Assembly (NCBI GenBank): GCA_963795415.1
Contig: CAWCHQ010000001.1
Span: 2,542,001-2,606,000 of the forward strand
Source: CAVSUZ01 sp963795415
GTDB taxonomy: Bacteria > Pseudomonadota > Alphaproteobacteria > Acetobacterales > Acetobacteraceae
Reading direction: 5' to 3'
DNA: 64,000 bases
Position 1 is the first letter of the stretch. Every line of letters begins with the position of its first letter. The position numbers and the translations under genes were made by a program. Of the stretch, positions 45,508 to 53,590 are shown in pieces. The notes beneath the pieces were generated by a model. It searched no databases and was not told where the DNA came from. It saw only the letters and a list, made by a program, of their open reading frames with translations.

Positions 45508-46768
45508 TTACGTCCAGCCTTTGAACGGAAGCTCGAGTTGCCCGGTCGCCTGCGCCGCAGGCCAGACGGGGACGTAGTCGCTGCCCTTAAGCTGAACGAG
45601 CAGAGTGGAGGCCAGGATGTTCTGGCCCACATTGTTGAATTTGACGCCCTTGTAGCCGATGACGAGCTGATCCGCCTTGAGATCGGTTGACACGAGCGCC
45701 TCGCGGATTTTTTCCGGGTCGGTCGAGCCGGCGCGGTTGATGGCATTGCACAGCACCAGGAAGCCCTGAAGGTCGCGCGCGCTGGTGTCATCCATATCAT
45801 GGCCGGTCTTCGCCTTGTACATCGCGTTAACGATGTTGCTGGTCGAGCCGGGCTTGCCGATGCCGAAGGCGCTGCGGTCTATGGCGCCCTGGGCCATGCT
45901 TCCGACCGCCTTGATGAAGGCGGCATCCGAGAAACCGGAATCGTCGCCGATCACGATGGCCGGCTTATAGTTGAGCGCCTTCATCGTCTTGATAAACAGA
46001 ATCGAGTCCGATGTATAGCTGACGAAGATGACCGCGGTAGGATTTGCCTGCTTCATCTGCAGCACCTCGGCGGTAAGATCGGCGCTGTTGGCGTTGTACT
46101 GGATGCGGCCGGCGAGGCGGAGATTGCTTGCCTTGATCGCCTCTATGATGGCGCCGCCAGGTACCGGCGCCGTAATCGGTGTTCTCGTTGACGACCATGA
46201 CGCCGTCGATTTTTTGTCCCTGCTTTTGCAGGTCGAGCAGAAACTCCGAATAAGTTTTTGCGAAATCCTGCGCGATCGGGGTCGTGCGGAAGAACCATTT
46301 GTAACCGCGCTGGGTGAGGTTCGGGGCGACGGACTCGCCGTTGACGAAAGGTATCCCATAGCGTTCGGCGACGGCGGAGGAGGTGAGGGTGCAGCTCGAC
46401 TGATACGAGCCGGTCAGCGCCACGACATGATCCTGGGTGATCAGGCGAAGGGTCTGGCTCTGGGCGACGGCCGGATTGCCCTGGTGATCGGCGAAATCGA
46501 CGGCGACCTTGCGGCCTTGGAGGTTGGGAAAGCCCGGGGTGGGTCCGAGCGGAAGATCCTTCAGCTCCGGATGTGTATTGTTGACGATGTCGATACCGAC
46601 CTCGATCGCGGCCTTCATTTCCTGCCCGGCAGAGGCGGCTGAGCCGCTGAGCGGCAGGGCGGCGCCGATCAGGACCGGCGCGTCGTCCGCGCGAGCATTG
46701 GCGAAACGTGTGGCGATGGGAAGCGCAAGCGGGAACAGCGCCGCGGCGCGACGGGTAAGGACGAGCAT
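45508..46768 (-). pseudogene. Branched-chain amino acid-type ABC substrate-binding protein, frameshifted
   Basis: Type I periplasmic binding protein, about 419 residues when joined. It has a signal peptide (RRAAALFPLALPIATRFA), 'VLIGAALPLSGSAASAGQEM' and 'VAVDFADHQGNPAVAQSQT'. At 'NENTDYGAGT' near 46159 the frame is lost; the family sequence resumes one base on as 'GGAIIEAIKASNLRLAGRIQ' and continues to the stop at 45508. An extra base in ACCTGGCGG (coding strand) explains it. First gene of the liv operon, so without repair the importer would lack its receptor. Confidence 0.87.
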
Positions 46769-46852
46769 GCTTGCAATCCCCCGGACGATTCAAAGTTTTC
46801 TGGACGTTAGGCGATGCGGGTGCGGCTCACAAGTCGGGGAGGAGATGTCGGA

Positions 46853-47413
46853 TCATGCGGTGGGTACCCAGAAGCGCAGCTTGCTTCGGCCTGGATGGTC
46901 CAAGATCGGTTCGGCCCCGGCGAGAACGCCCCGATTGGCCTCAATCACCTTGCGCGAACCAGCGTTGTCCTCGTCGCAGGTGACCAGCACGCGGGACAAC
47001 CCCGCCTCGGCGGCGCGCGGCAGAATCATGGCCAGAGCGCGGGTGGCGTAACCCAGGCCACGCTTCCACGGCACGACAGCGTAACCGATATGTCCGGAGA
47101 CATATGGGGGCAGCTCCTCGGTGCCGGGCAAATGACGGAAGTTGATGGAGCCGCAGAACTCGCCATCCCACAGCCAGAGAAGGCATCCGGGCAGCCGGGG
47201 GACAAGCTCCCCGTTCGACAGTTTAATAAGCGCGGTGCCGTCCAGGGTGTTGAGATCGCGTAGAAACGCGCCGGGGTCGGCGCGGATGGCGGCAAGCTGC
47301 TCGCCGCTGATCTCGTGCGTTGTCCTCGGCGACCAGCCGGTTTCCAGTGCGGCGGCATATTCCGCCAACAGCTCCACGCACGGCGTGCGCAGCTCCAGCC
47401 TGCTTTGCGTCAA
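46853..47413 (-). CDS. GNAT family N-acetyltransferase
   Basis: 186 residues. The acetyl-CoA-binding core is 'HIGYAVVPWKRGLGYATRAL', the usual GNAT motif A with R/Q-x-x-G-x-G/A; motif B is 'GLSRVLVTCDEDNAGSRKVI'. Begins with TTG overlapping the moaB stop (TTGA). The acceptor substrate is unknown. Confidence 0.87.
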   Translation of the reverse strand: MTQSRLELRTPCVELLAEYAAALETGWSPRTTHEISGEQLAAIRADPGAFLRDLNTLDGTALIKLSNGELVPRLPGCLLWLWDGEFCGSINFRHLPGTEELPPYVSGHIGYAVVPWKRGLGYATRALAMILPRAAEAGLSRVLVTCDEDNAGSRKVIEANRGVLAGAEPILDHPGRSKLRFWVPTA

Positions 47414-47943
47414 CGATGTTCCTGCAACCGAGGCATCAGCTCGACCAGGTTGCAGGGCCGGTGGCGGTTGTCGAGCTGGAAGACAAGAATGTCATCCCAT
47501 CCGTCCTTTACCGCGCCGGTGCTTCCGGGCAGCGCAAAGAGATAAGTACCGCGCGCCACCGCGCCGATCGCACGGGATTGCATCGTGGAGGTGCCGATCT
47601 TCTGGTAGCTCAACATGCGAAACAGCTCGCCGAAACCTTCTATTTTCTTTTCGGCCACCCGGTCGAACGCCTCCGGCGTGACGTCCCGGCCGGTGACACC
47701 GGTGCCCCCGGTGGTGATGATGACGTCGATACGCTCCTCGGCGATCCAGGCACGCAGACGCTGTTCGATCAGGCCGGGGTCGTCCTTTTCGATAGCACGT
47801 GCGGCGAGGTGATGGCCGGCTTTTTCGATGCGCTCGACAAGTGCATCGCCGGAAGTGTCGTTCGTGGCGGTGCGCGTGTCCGACACGGTCAGGACGGCAA
47901 TGTTCACCGGAATGAACGGGCGGGTTTCATCGATGCGTGCCAT
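47410..47943 (-). CDS. moaB: Molybdenum cofactor biosynthesis protein MoaB
   Basis: 177-residue MogA/MoaB family protein that adenylates or otherwise handles molybdopterin. Motifs 'VLTVSDTRTATNDTSGDALV', 'DVIITTGGTGVTGRDVTPEA' and 'YLFALPGSTGAVKDGWDDIL' are all present. GGAGG lies 7 bases before ATG 47943. The cofactor would serve enzymes such as the FdsA in this window, though they are 15 kb apart. Confidence 0.95.
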   Translation of the reverse strand: MARIDETRPFIPVNIAVLTVSDTRTATNDTSGDALVERIEKAGHHLAARAIEKDDPGLIEQRLRAWIAEERIDVIITTGGTGVTGRDVTPEAFDRVAEKKIEGFGELFRMLSYQKIGTSTMQSRAIGAVARGTYLFALPGSTGAVKDGWDDILVFQLDNRHRPCNLVELMPRLQEHR

Positions 47944-47955
47944 GATGGCCTCCGG

Positions 47956-49812
47956 TCAGTGCCAACTGACCAGCAATGTGCGCTCCTCGTCAGGCGAGCG
48001 GAAGCGCGGGAAGACGCCGGCAACGATATCGTCGAGACTCTGTGCGGTTAGCCCCAGGCGGGCGCCGTACAGCCAGGTGTATGTCAGCGCGCGTTGTACG
48101 AAGCGCCGCGTTTCCGGGAGGGGAATGGCTTCGATGAACAACAGGGGGTCGGTGGTGCCGATCTGTTCGCTCCAGTCCGCGAAGCTGCTGACACCCGCGT
48201 TGTAGCTTGCCAGGAGCGCTATGAGGTTACCGTTGACGTGATCGTCGTTTGCCAGGCTTTCGACCCAGCGCTGGCCCAGTTCGAGATTGATGCCCGGGTC
48301 CTGCAGGCGTTTGTCTGGCAATTTCGGGTTCCCCGCAATCGTTCGGGCTATTCGGGGCATGAGCTGCATCAGGCCCAGAGCGCCGGCCGGTGAAACCGCT
48401 TTGGAATCGAAATTCAATTCGGCCCGGGTCATGCCATAGATCAGCGCCGGATTGAGCCGGAAGCCTCCGGCCGGATGCAGCCGCGGGACGGGAAAATGGA
48501 AGTCATGATGGGGGATCCCCTCGGCCGCCTCGATCCGGTCGGTGATCTCTGCCGCGAGGGCGGTCAATCCTTCCCGCTGAACGACAAGGAGGAGTGCCCG
48601 CCGCAAGGTCGTGTTCTCCTTCACCTCCGGCCACAAGAACCTCATCTCCTGCTCTGCCCGCGAGACCTGCCCGACCTCCAGGAGGGCAAGCGCGCGCCGC
48701 CCCGAACCAATGGCGGCGAGGGCGTCGAGGTCTGTCTGGGAAACGATCTCAGGCTGAGGAACCAAACCGATTGTCCGACCCAGGGAACGCCGGGCGATCA
48801 GGCCATAGAAGCTCGTGCCGTAGGTTGCGGCGCGTTCCAGCAGGGGACCGGCGCCGCCAACATCGTTTTGATGCAGGGCGCAACGGGCGGCCCAGTAGGC
48901 TCCGGCGGCCTGCTGCCCGGGCGTGGTGACCGGAGCGGTGGCTGCGTCCTCGAAGTATTTCCGGGCACGATTCAATCGACCCGTCCGCCAGACGGCAAGC
49001 CCGGCGACGAAAGCGGATTCGCCCAGCCGATGGTCGGGGTCCGGTTCGTGCCAGGCGGTTCCGGCAACCTGCGCTGCCTCGGCATCCCATCCGGCGGAAA
49101 ACAAAGCGCGAGCCACCTCGGTCCTGAGCAAGGCGCGGTATTCGGGCGAGATCCCGCGCGCGCGGGTGATCCGTTCCAGGGCGTCGGAGAACTCGTTGTT
49201 CCGCAGGTGGGCGGAAATTTCCCGGTCGAGTGAGACGCTATGGACGATCCCCGGTGGCTCTCCATCCGAAAACTCCGGCGCCGGCCCAGCAGTAGCCGAA
49301 GGGGTGAGGTGAGGTATATCGATCGCTGGTGGCGGGGCTGATCCGTGCGGCAAGCGGGCGACCAACAGGCTGCGGATCGCCGCTGTTTCCGGCTGGCCGG
49401 AGTATTTATCGAGCCAGGATTGCAGCTCCGTGACTGTCGAGCGATGGAAATGGCCGAGATACCGATCCGCCACGATCGAGCCCATCAGCAGCTTGCTTCC
49501 AAGTGCGGCTATTTCACGATCCGCATCCGCCGTCCGTCCGTGCGCCTGGTCGTTGAAAATCCGCCGGATGCGAGCCGCGTCGTCACTGGTAAGAACCTTT
49601 GGCGTAAGGGGCTTTGGCGGAGCGGGATCGGATGCACCGGCGGGCGGTGCGATCCCGGGGATAGAGGCGGTTGCCTGGTCCGGCAGAACCTGCGCGTCCG
49701 CCAGTGCGGGTGCAGTACCTGCAATTATAATGAGATCGCCAATTATAATGAGTCCGGCCAGGATCCCCCGGACCACTTGCCGGCGGGAGAGCGTATTACC
49801 GATCCCTCGCAT
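47956..49812 (-). CDS. slt: Soluble lytic murein transglycosylase
   Basis: 618 residues from ATG 49812 (a TTG at 49848 would add 12). An N-terminal export signal with RR before 'GILAGLIIIGDLIIIAGTAP', a long helical superhelix domain, then the C-terminal goose-type lysozyme fold. The catalytic Glu is in 'TRAELNFDSKAVSPAGALG', followed by 'LMQLMPRIARTIAG' and 'ALLASYNAGVSSFADWSE'. It cleaves peptidoglycan glycan strands with 1,6-anhydro formation in the periplasm. The signal helix contains a duplicated LIII(G/A) segment caused by an 18-bp repeat. Confidence 0.93.
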   Translation of the reverse strand: MRGIGNTLSRRQVVRGILAGLIIIGDLIIIAGTAPALADAQVLPDQATASIPGIAPPAGASDPAPPKPLTPKVLTSDDAARIRRIFNDQAHGRTADADREIAALGSKLLMGSIVADRYLGHFHRSTVTELQSWLDKYSGQPETAAIRSLLVARLPHGSAPPPAIDIPHLTPSATAGPAPEFSDGEPPGIVHSVSLDREISAHLRNNEFSDALERITRARGISPEYRALLRTEVARALFSAGWDAEAAQVAGTAWHEPDPDHRLGESAFVAGLAVWRTGRLNRARKYFEDAATAPVTTPGQQAAGAYWAARCALHQNDVGGAGPLLERAATYGTSFYGLIARRSLGRTIGLVPQPEIVSQTDLDALAAIGSGRRALALLEVGQVSRAEQEMRFLWPEVKENTTLRRALLLVVQREGLTALAAEITDRIEAAEGIPHHDFHFPVPRLHPAGGFRLNPALIYGMTRAELNFDSKAVSPAGALGLMQLMPRIARTIAGNPKLPDKRLQDPGINLELGQRWVESLANDDHVNGNLIALLASYNAGVSSFADWSEQIGTTDPLLFIEAIPLPETRRFVQRALTYTWLYGARLGLTAQSLDDIVAGVFPRFRSPDEERTLLVSWH

Positions 49813-49922
49813 GGGAGCCGGACTACGGGGCGGAGCATCATGAGGCAACCCCGAAGGAAGAGCTTGGGCTCAGTAAGTAGAGCACCGGAAAATAGATCAG
49901 TAACTTATCGGTTGTTCTATGC

Positions 49923-50711
49923 TCACTTTTGCGTGATGTTTGGATGGATTGCTCGATACATCTGTCTCAAGTCGGTCCAAAGTTCGCGCTTCATGGCCGG
50001 CGTTCGCTTTGTCTGAGCAATGCTGACGGAAGCTAGAATGTCGAGCATGCCGGAACGATCCGGGACATCAATTTTTGACCAGGCGCCGCGTTTGAGGCGC
50101 TTCGAGGCTCCGATCAGTGCCTTTGTGGCGACCGGGCCGAGAACCAGCGCGTGCTGGCCTTTCGCCAGCGCAAGCAGCCGCCAAAGGAACGGCAGACAGA
50201 CGGCCAGCTCGGACTGGCTGGGCGGGCGATCGCCAGGGGGCCGCCAGGGAAGCAGCGGAGCGATGAGGCAATCGGCCCGGGCAAGACCGATGCTGGCCAG
50301 GGCTTTTTCCAGGAACTCGCCTTCGGTGCTGGCAAAGATGCGACCGGCGCGATCGTCATTGGCGGTCGGAGATTCGCTGATCAGGATGAGGCGGGCCCCC
50401 AGGTCACCCTCCGGCAGGATCGTGTTGGCTGCCGTGTCCCGGACGGCGCAGCCGGTGAAGCCGCTGATGGCGGCGCGAAGCGCGTCGAGCGTGCCGGCAG
50501 CCTTGGCGGCCTGCTGCGCCTGATCGGCGGTGGCCGCGTTTGCCACACCTGTGACAGGCCGGGGAAGAGGTTCGGCCGTGGCGGCTGAAGCATGCGGCGA
50601 TGGTGGGGTCGGCGGTGGCCCAACCGCACGGAGCCGATCAACGGGTGCATCAAGAACAGCCTCGTCAGCCCCCCACTCGATTTGCAGCCGAAGTGCGGTC
50701 AGCGCGTCCAA
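49923..50711 (-). CDS. Uracil-DNA glycosylase family 4-like protein, degenerate
   Basis: 262 residues from TTG 50711 (GGGAGAG upstream). The overall layout is family-4 UDG, but key features are altered: the active-site GEAPG motif reads SESPT (112-116), and of the four usual iron-sulfur Cys only two remain (C88 and C172), the others being Phe85 and Trp156 by position. 'RPPGDRPPSQSELAVCLPFL' and 'HALVLGPVATKALIG' are recognisable. It may have lost uracil excision or changed role. Long Pro/Ala-rich linker at residues 30-70. Confidence 0.75.
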   Translation of the reverse strand: MDALTALRLQIEWGADEAVLDAPVDRLRAVGPPPTPPSPHASAATAEPLPRPVTGVANAATADQAQQAAKAAGTLDALRAAISGFTGCAVRDTAANTILPEGDLGARLILISESPTANDDRAGRIFASTEGEFLEKALASIGLARADCLIAPLLPWRPPGDRPPSQSELAVCLPFLWRLLALAKGQHALVLGPVATKALIGASKRLKRGAWSKIDVPDRSGMLDILASVSIAQTKRTPAMKRELWTDLRQMYRAIHPNITQK

Positions 50712-50740
50712 AATTACTCTCCCCTATCCGTCTGCGGGTT

Positions 50741-50783
50741 CGTCATTGCGGGGCACGCAGTATCCGGTTCACGCGACGAAGCA
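50741..50783 (+). repeat. Partial, interrupted copy of the CGTCATTGCGAGG repeat
   Basis: CGTCATTGCGGGGCACGCAG, then 12 unrelated bases, then GCGACGAAGCA. The two pieces match, in order, the halves of the element seen three times at 55.4-56.0 kb. Confidence 0.4.
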
Positions 50784-50824
50784 CAGTCGCTTGGCGACTC
50801 ACGCTTCTCTGCTATCGGGACGTT

Positions 50825-50930
50825 AGAGCAGTTTCAGGCTGATTGTATCAGCCTGAAATGCTCGGACTTCATAGTTTTAGAGCAGATTCACTTGCTCCTG
50901 AAAACGTGAGCGTGATCGCTTCAGGCTTGC
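50825..50930 (+). repeat. Dispersed palindromic repeat, copy B
   Basis: Contains the perfect stem TTTCAGGCTGA-TTGTA-TCAGCCTGAAA (50832-50858), then GACTTCATAGTTTTAGAGCAG and GATTCACTTGCTCCTGAAAA. It parallels copy A at 32.6 kb over about 100 bases. It lies in the short interval where plus-strand G/C skew changes sign. Confidence 0.8.
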
Positions 50931-51023
50931 CGGCCGATGAAGCGTGGATCACGTAAAGTGAGCCCACGCGCGGCCGCCCTGGCGACAAATACGAAAAAGG
51001 TCGCCAGCCCGCCGGGGACGGGC

Positions 51024-51344
51024 TTATTTCAGCGGCGAGAAATCCGTGGGACGCAGGATCCGGTTCTCCTGGCTCAGCAGCAGATCGAGCTCCGCCCCGC
51101 GCTTCAAAAACGCCTGCCACCCGGGATCGGTCTGCATCGCACTGCGCCGGGATTCGCGGTCCGCCTGGCTCTCATACGCCCATAGATGTACCACGCAGTT
51201 CAGCTCACCCTCGACCGTAGTGAACCATCCCACACACCGCCCGAGATACTTCTGCTGCAGCGGCCACGCCATCTCCTTGTACAGCGCCACCCAGTCGTTC
51301 ATCTTGTTGGGCTTGCACTTGTAGATACGCAGATCAACGATCAT
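51024..51344 (-). CDS. NIPSNAP family protein
   Basis: 106-residue small alpha/beta (ferredoxin-like) protein. It begins MIVDLRIYKCKPNKMNDWVA, with 'VVHLWAYESQADRESRRSAM' in the middle, typical of NIPSNAP/dimeric alpha-beta barrel proteins. ATG 51344 has AAGGGGAA upstream. Role unknown; such genes often sit with catabolic operons, as here beside a DapA-type aldolase on the same strand 61 bases away. Confidence 0.82.
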   Translation of the reverse strand: MIVDLRIYKCKPNKMNDWVALYKEMAWPLQQKYLGRCVGWFTTVEGELNCVVHLWAYESQADRESRRSAMQTDPGWQAFLKRGAELDLLLSQENRILRPTDFSPLK

Positions 51345-51405
51345 CACTGTTTCCCCTTGCTCTCATGCCAACGTTCTTACTGTCGTGCTAAAGGCCCGCG
51401 GCCGC

Positions 51406-52302
51406 TCACGCCGCTTCGGCCAGCCGCACCCCGAGCCCCTCCAGCGCCCGCCGGATCGCCCCCTGCTGCGCCACCGAGGCCGCCGGCATCGGCGCCCGCG
51501 GATACCGCCCTGGGCATCTCTGCAGCGTCTGCGCGTATTTCGTGCATGCCGGCAGATTATCCCCCACCATCGCATTCCACAGCGCCAGCAGCCGCGTGTG
51601 CAGATCCAAAGCGCATGCATGGTCACCAACCTGCACCGCATCCCACAAATCAACACACGCCCGCGGCGCCGCCGACAAAATCGCCGCAATCGAGCCATGC
51701 GCCCGCAGCACAAAACTCGGATACAGCAGCGCGTCCACTGCGCTGAAAATCAAATCCTGCGCCCGCGCCATCGTCATAAGATCGGCCACCAGCTTCAGAT
51801 CGCCCGCGCTCTGCTTCACCCCGATCACACCCGGAACCTCCCGCATGATCCGGCACAACAGCTGCGGCGACAGATACGACCACGGCACCACGTTGTAGAT
51901 GATCACCGGCAGCCCCGCCGCCTCGGTGATCGCGCGGAAATGCGCCAGCATTGCCTCGTCATCCGGGCGGAACAGATAATACACCGGAGTCACCTGCAGC
52001 GCCGCAACCCCAAGATCAGCCACCGCCTTCGCCCGCCGGATTGCATCCCTCGTGCAATCCACAATGACCCCCGCGACGACCGGCACCCGCCCCGCGGCCC
52101 CCTCCACCGTCGTCGCGATCAAGTGGCGGAACTCGTCAACATCCAGCGTATGCCCTTCGCCGGTCGAGCCGCCCGCCGCCAGCCCATGCACGCCCTGGCC
52201 GATCAGCCACTCCGCCTGCGCTCGCACCGCCGCCAGGTCGATCTCACCATCCGCCGTGAAAGGGGTCGTGGTCGGTGGAATGATGCCGTAGAGCTTCGCC
52301 AT
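51406..52302 (-). CDS. Dihydrodipicolinate synthase (DapA) family aldolase/lyase
   Basis: 298 residues from ATG 52302. TIM-barrel class I aldolase: 'GGSTGEGHTLDVDEF' binds the keto acid, Tyr in 'IIYNVVPWSYLSP' and the Schiff-base Lys in 'VIGVKQSAGDLKL' are catalytic. No lysine-pathway gene adjoins, so it is more likely a catabolic keto-acid lyase than DapA proper. Its ATG overlaps the divergent EamA gene's ATG within a single CATG, leaving no shared upstream region. Confidence 0.85.
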   Translation of the reverse strand: MAKLYGIIPPTTTPFTADGEIDLAAVRAQAEWLIGQGVHGLAAGGSTGEGHTLDVDEFRHLIATTVEGAAGRVPVVAGVIVDCTRDAIRRAKAVADLGVAALQVTPVYYLFRPDDEAMLAHFRAITEAAGLPVIIYNVVPWSYLSPQLLCRIMREVPGVIGVKQSAGDLKLVADLMTMARAQDLIFSAVDALLYPSFVLRAHGSIAAILSAAPRACVDLWDAVQVGDHACALDLHTRLLALWNAMVGDNLPACTKYAQTLQRCPGRYPRAPMPAASVAQQGAIRRALEGLGVRLAEAA

Positions 52303-53239
52303 GAGTGTCTCCCTGCTGCGCATTCCACGCCTCCGGCAGCTGAGGGTCAACGCGCGCAACTCGTCCACCGCGGGCATCGTCCTCGGCGTGCTGGCCTACG
52401 CGCTCTTCTCCGTGCACGACGCCACGATCAAGTGGCTGGTCGCCGAGCTGCCAACCTGGCAGGTCCTGTTCGTCCGCAGCGCCGCCATCACCTGCGCCTG
52501 CCTGATCATCGGCCGGCGGCGCATGCTCGAACGCGCGGTCGTCACTCCATTGAAGGGGCAGCTCATCTTCCGCGGCATCATCACCATGACCGCGTGGATC
52601 TGTTATTATACAGCAGCCCGCTCGCTCTCGCTCCCGCAGCTTCTCAGCCTCTATTACGCCGCACCGCTGATGGTCACCGCCATGGCGGCGCCGCTGCTCA
52701 ACGAAAAAGTCTCGCCCGGCCGCTGGATCACCGTGCTGATCGGCTTCGCCGGAGTGATGGTTGTCACCGACCCCTGGGGCGTTCCTCTCTCAGTCCCCAC
52801 CATCCTCGTACTGTTCGCCGCAGCGCAGTGGGCCTATGGCGTCATCCTCATGCGCCAGATCGCCCGCAGCGAGTCCTCCCTGCTGCAGATCTTCGTCACC
52901 AACCTCGTCTTCCTCGTCGGCACCGGCAGCGCCTGCGTCTTCGTTTGGCAACCCCCGAACCTCCGCCAGATCCTGCTGCTGCTCCTCGTCGCCCTGTTCG
53001 GCGGCCTGGGCCAGTTCAGCCTCTTCGAGTCCGCGCGGCGCGCGCCCGCCTCCGTCATGGCCACCGTCGAATACACCGCCCTCATCTGGGCCTTCCTGCT
53101 CGGTTACGGCATCTGGGGCGACATCCCCCCGCTCACCACTTTTGCCGGCGCCGGCCTCATCCTCTGCGCGGGCGCTTACTTGTTCTTCTCTGAATGGATA
53201 AAGGTCCGATCGGGCCACACCCCAATGTCAAGCCGGTAA
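52301..53239 (+). CDS. EamA/DMT superfamily transporter
   Basis: 312-residue inner-membrane protein with about 10 helices, two EamA repeats; 'YALFSVHDATIKWLVAELPT' and 'LLSLYYAAPLMVTAMAAPLL' in the first, 'SVMATVEYTALIWAFLLGYG' in the second. Likely exports a metabolite. If ATG 52301 is right, the start overlaps the opposite gene's start; a downstream GTG (codon 16) before 'NARNSSTAGIVLG' is an alternative that would free some 5' space. Confidence 0.85.
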   Translation: MSVSLLRIPRLRQLRVNARNSSTAGIVLGVLAYALFSVHDATIKWLVAELPTWQVLFVRSAAITCACLIIGRRRMLERAVVTPLKGQLIFRGIITMTAWICYYTAARSLSLPQLLSLYYAAPLMVTAMAAPLLNEKVSPGRWITVLIGFAGVMVVTDPWGVPLSVPTILVLFAAAQWAYGVILMRQIARSESSLLQIFVTNLVFLVGTGSACVFVWQPPNLRQILLLLLVALFGGLGQFSLFESARRAPASVMATVEYTALIWAFLLGYGIWGDIPPLTTFAGAGLILCAGAYLFFSEWIKVRSGHTPMSSR

Positions 53240-53310
53240 AAACCGCGCCGCCGTGCCCGCAAAAATTAATTCAACCTGCTCCGCGCCTGATCCAACATCA
53301 TCCTGCGTCG

Positions 53311-53381
53311 CAAGCAGCGCCCCCTTGACAAGCAGCGCCCCCTTGACAAGCAGCGCCCCCTTGACAAGCAGCGCCCCTTGA
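53311..53381. repeat. 18-bp tandem repeat, four copies
   Basis: Three exact copies of CAAGCAGCGCCCCCTTGA (53311, 53329, 53347) and a fourth lacking one C (53365-53381), in the non-coding region 53240-53590 before the dehydrogenase gene. Nothing else was recognised in this interval. Confidence 0.92.
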
Positions 53382-53590
53382 AGCGTAGCGGCGGCAAAAT
53401 ATCCGGCGCGGCGCTGCGCATCTCCATCCGCCGTGAAGGTGCTGCAAAAACGACGCCGAATTTGCGCAACTTGCCGCGATGGGGAAAGCACCCCCTTGAA
53501 GCCGTCGACCCGGGATGGCGGAAGCCACGGTTGCAATCCGCGCCCTGATTGCCAACTCTCTCGCCCTTCAACCCAAAAGGAGAGTCTAGG

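Noticed and set aside
50600..51030. dif/XerCD site at the skew switch
   Set aside because: I looked for the 28-bp dif pattern (CGCATAA...TTATGT) around the switch and saw none, so no site is called.
53311..53381. Possible CRISPR array
   Set aside because: The 18-bp units are directly adjacent with no unique spacers; no cas genes in the window.
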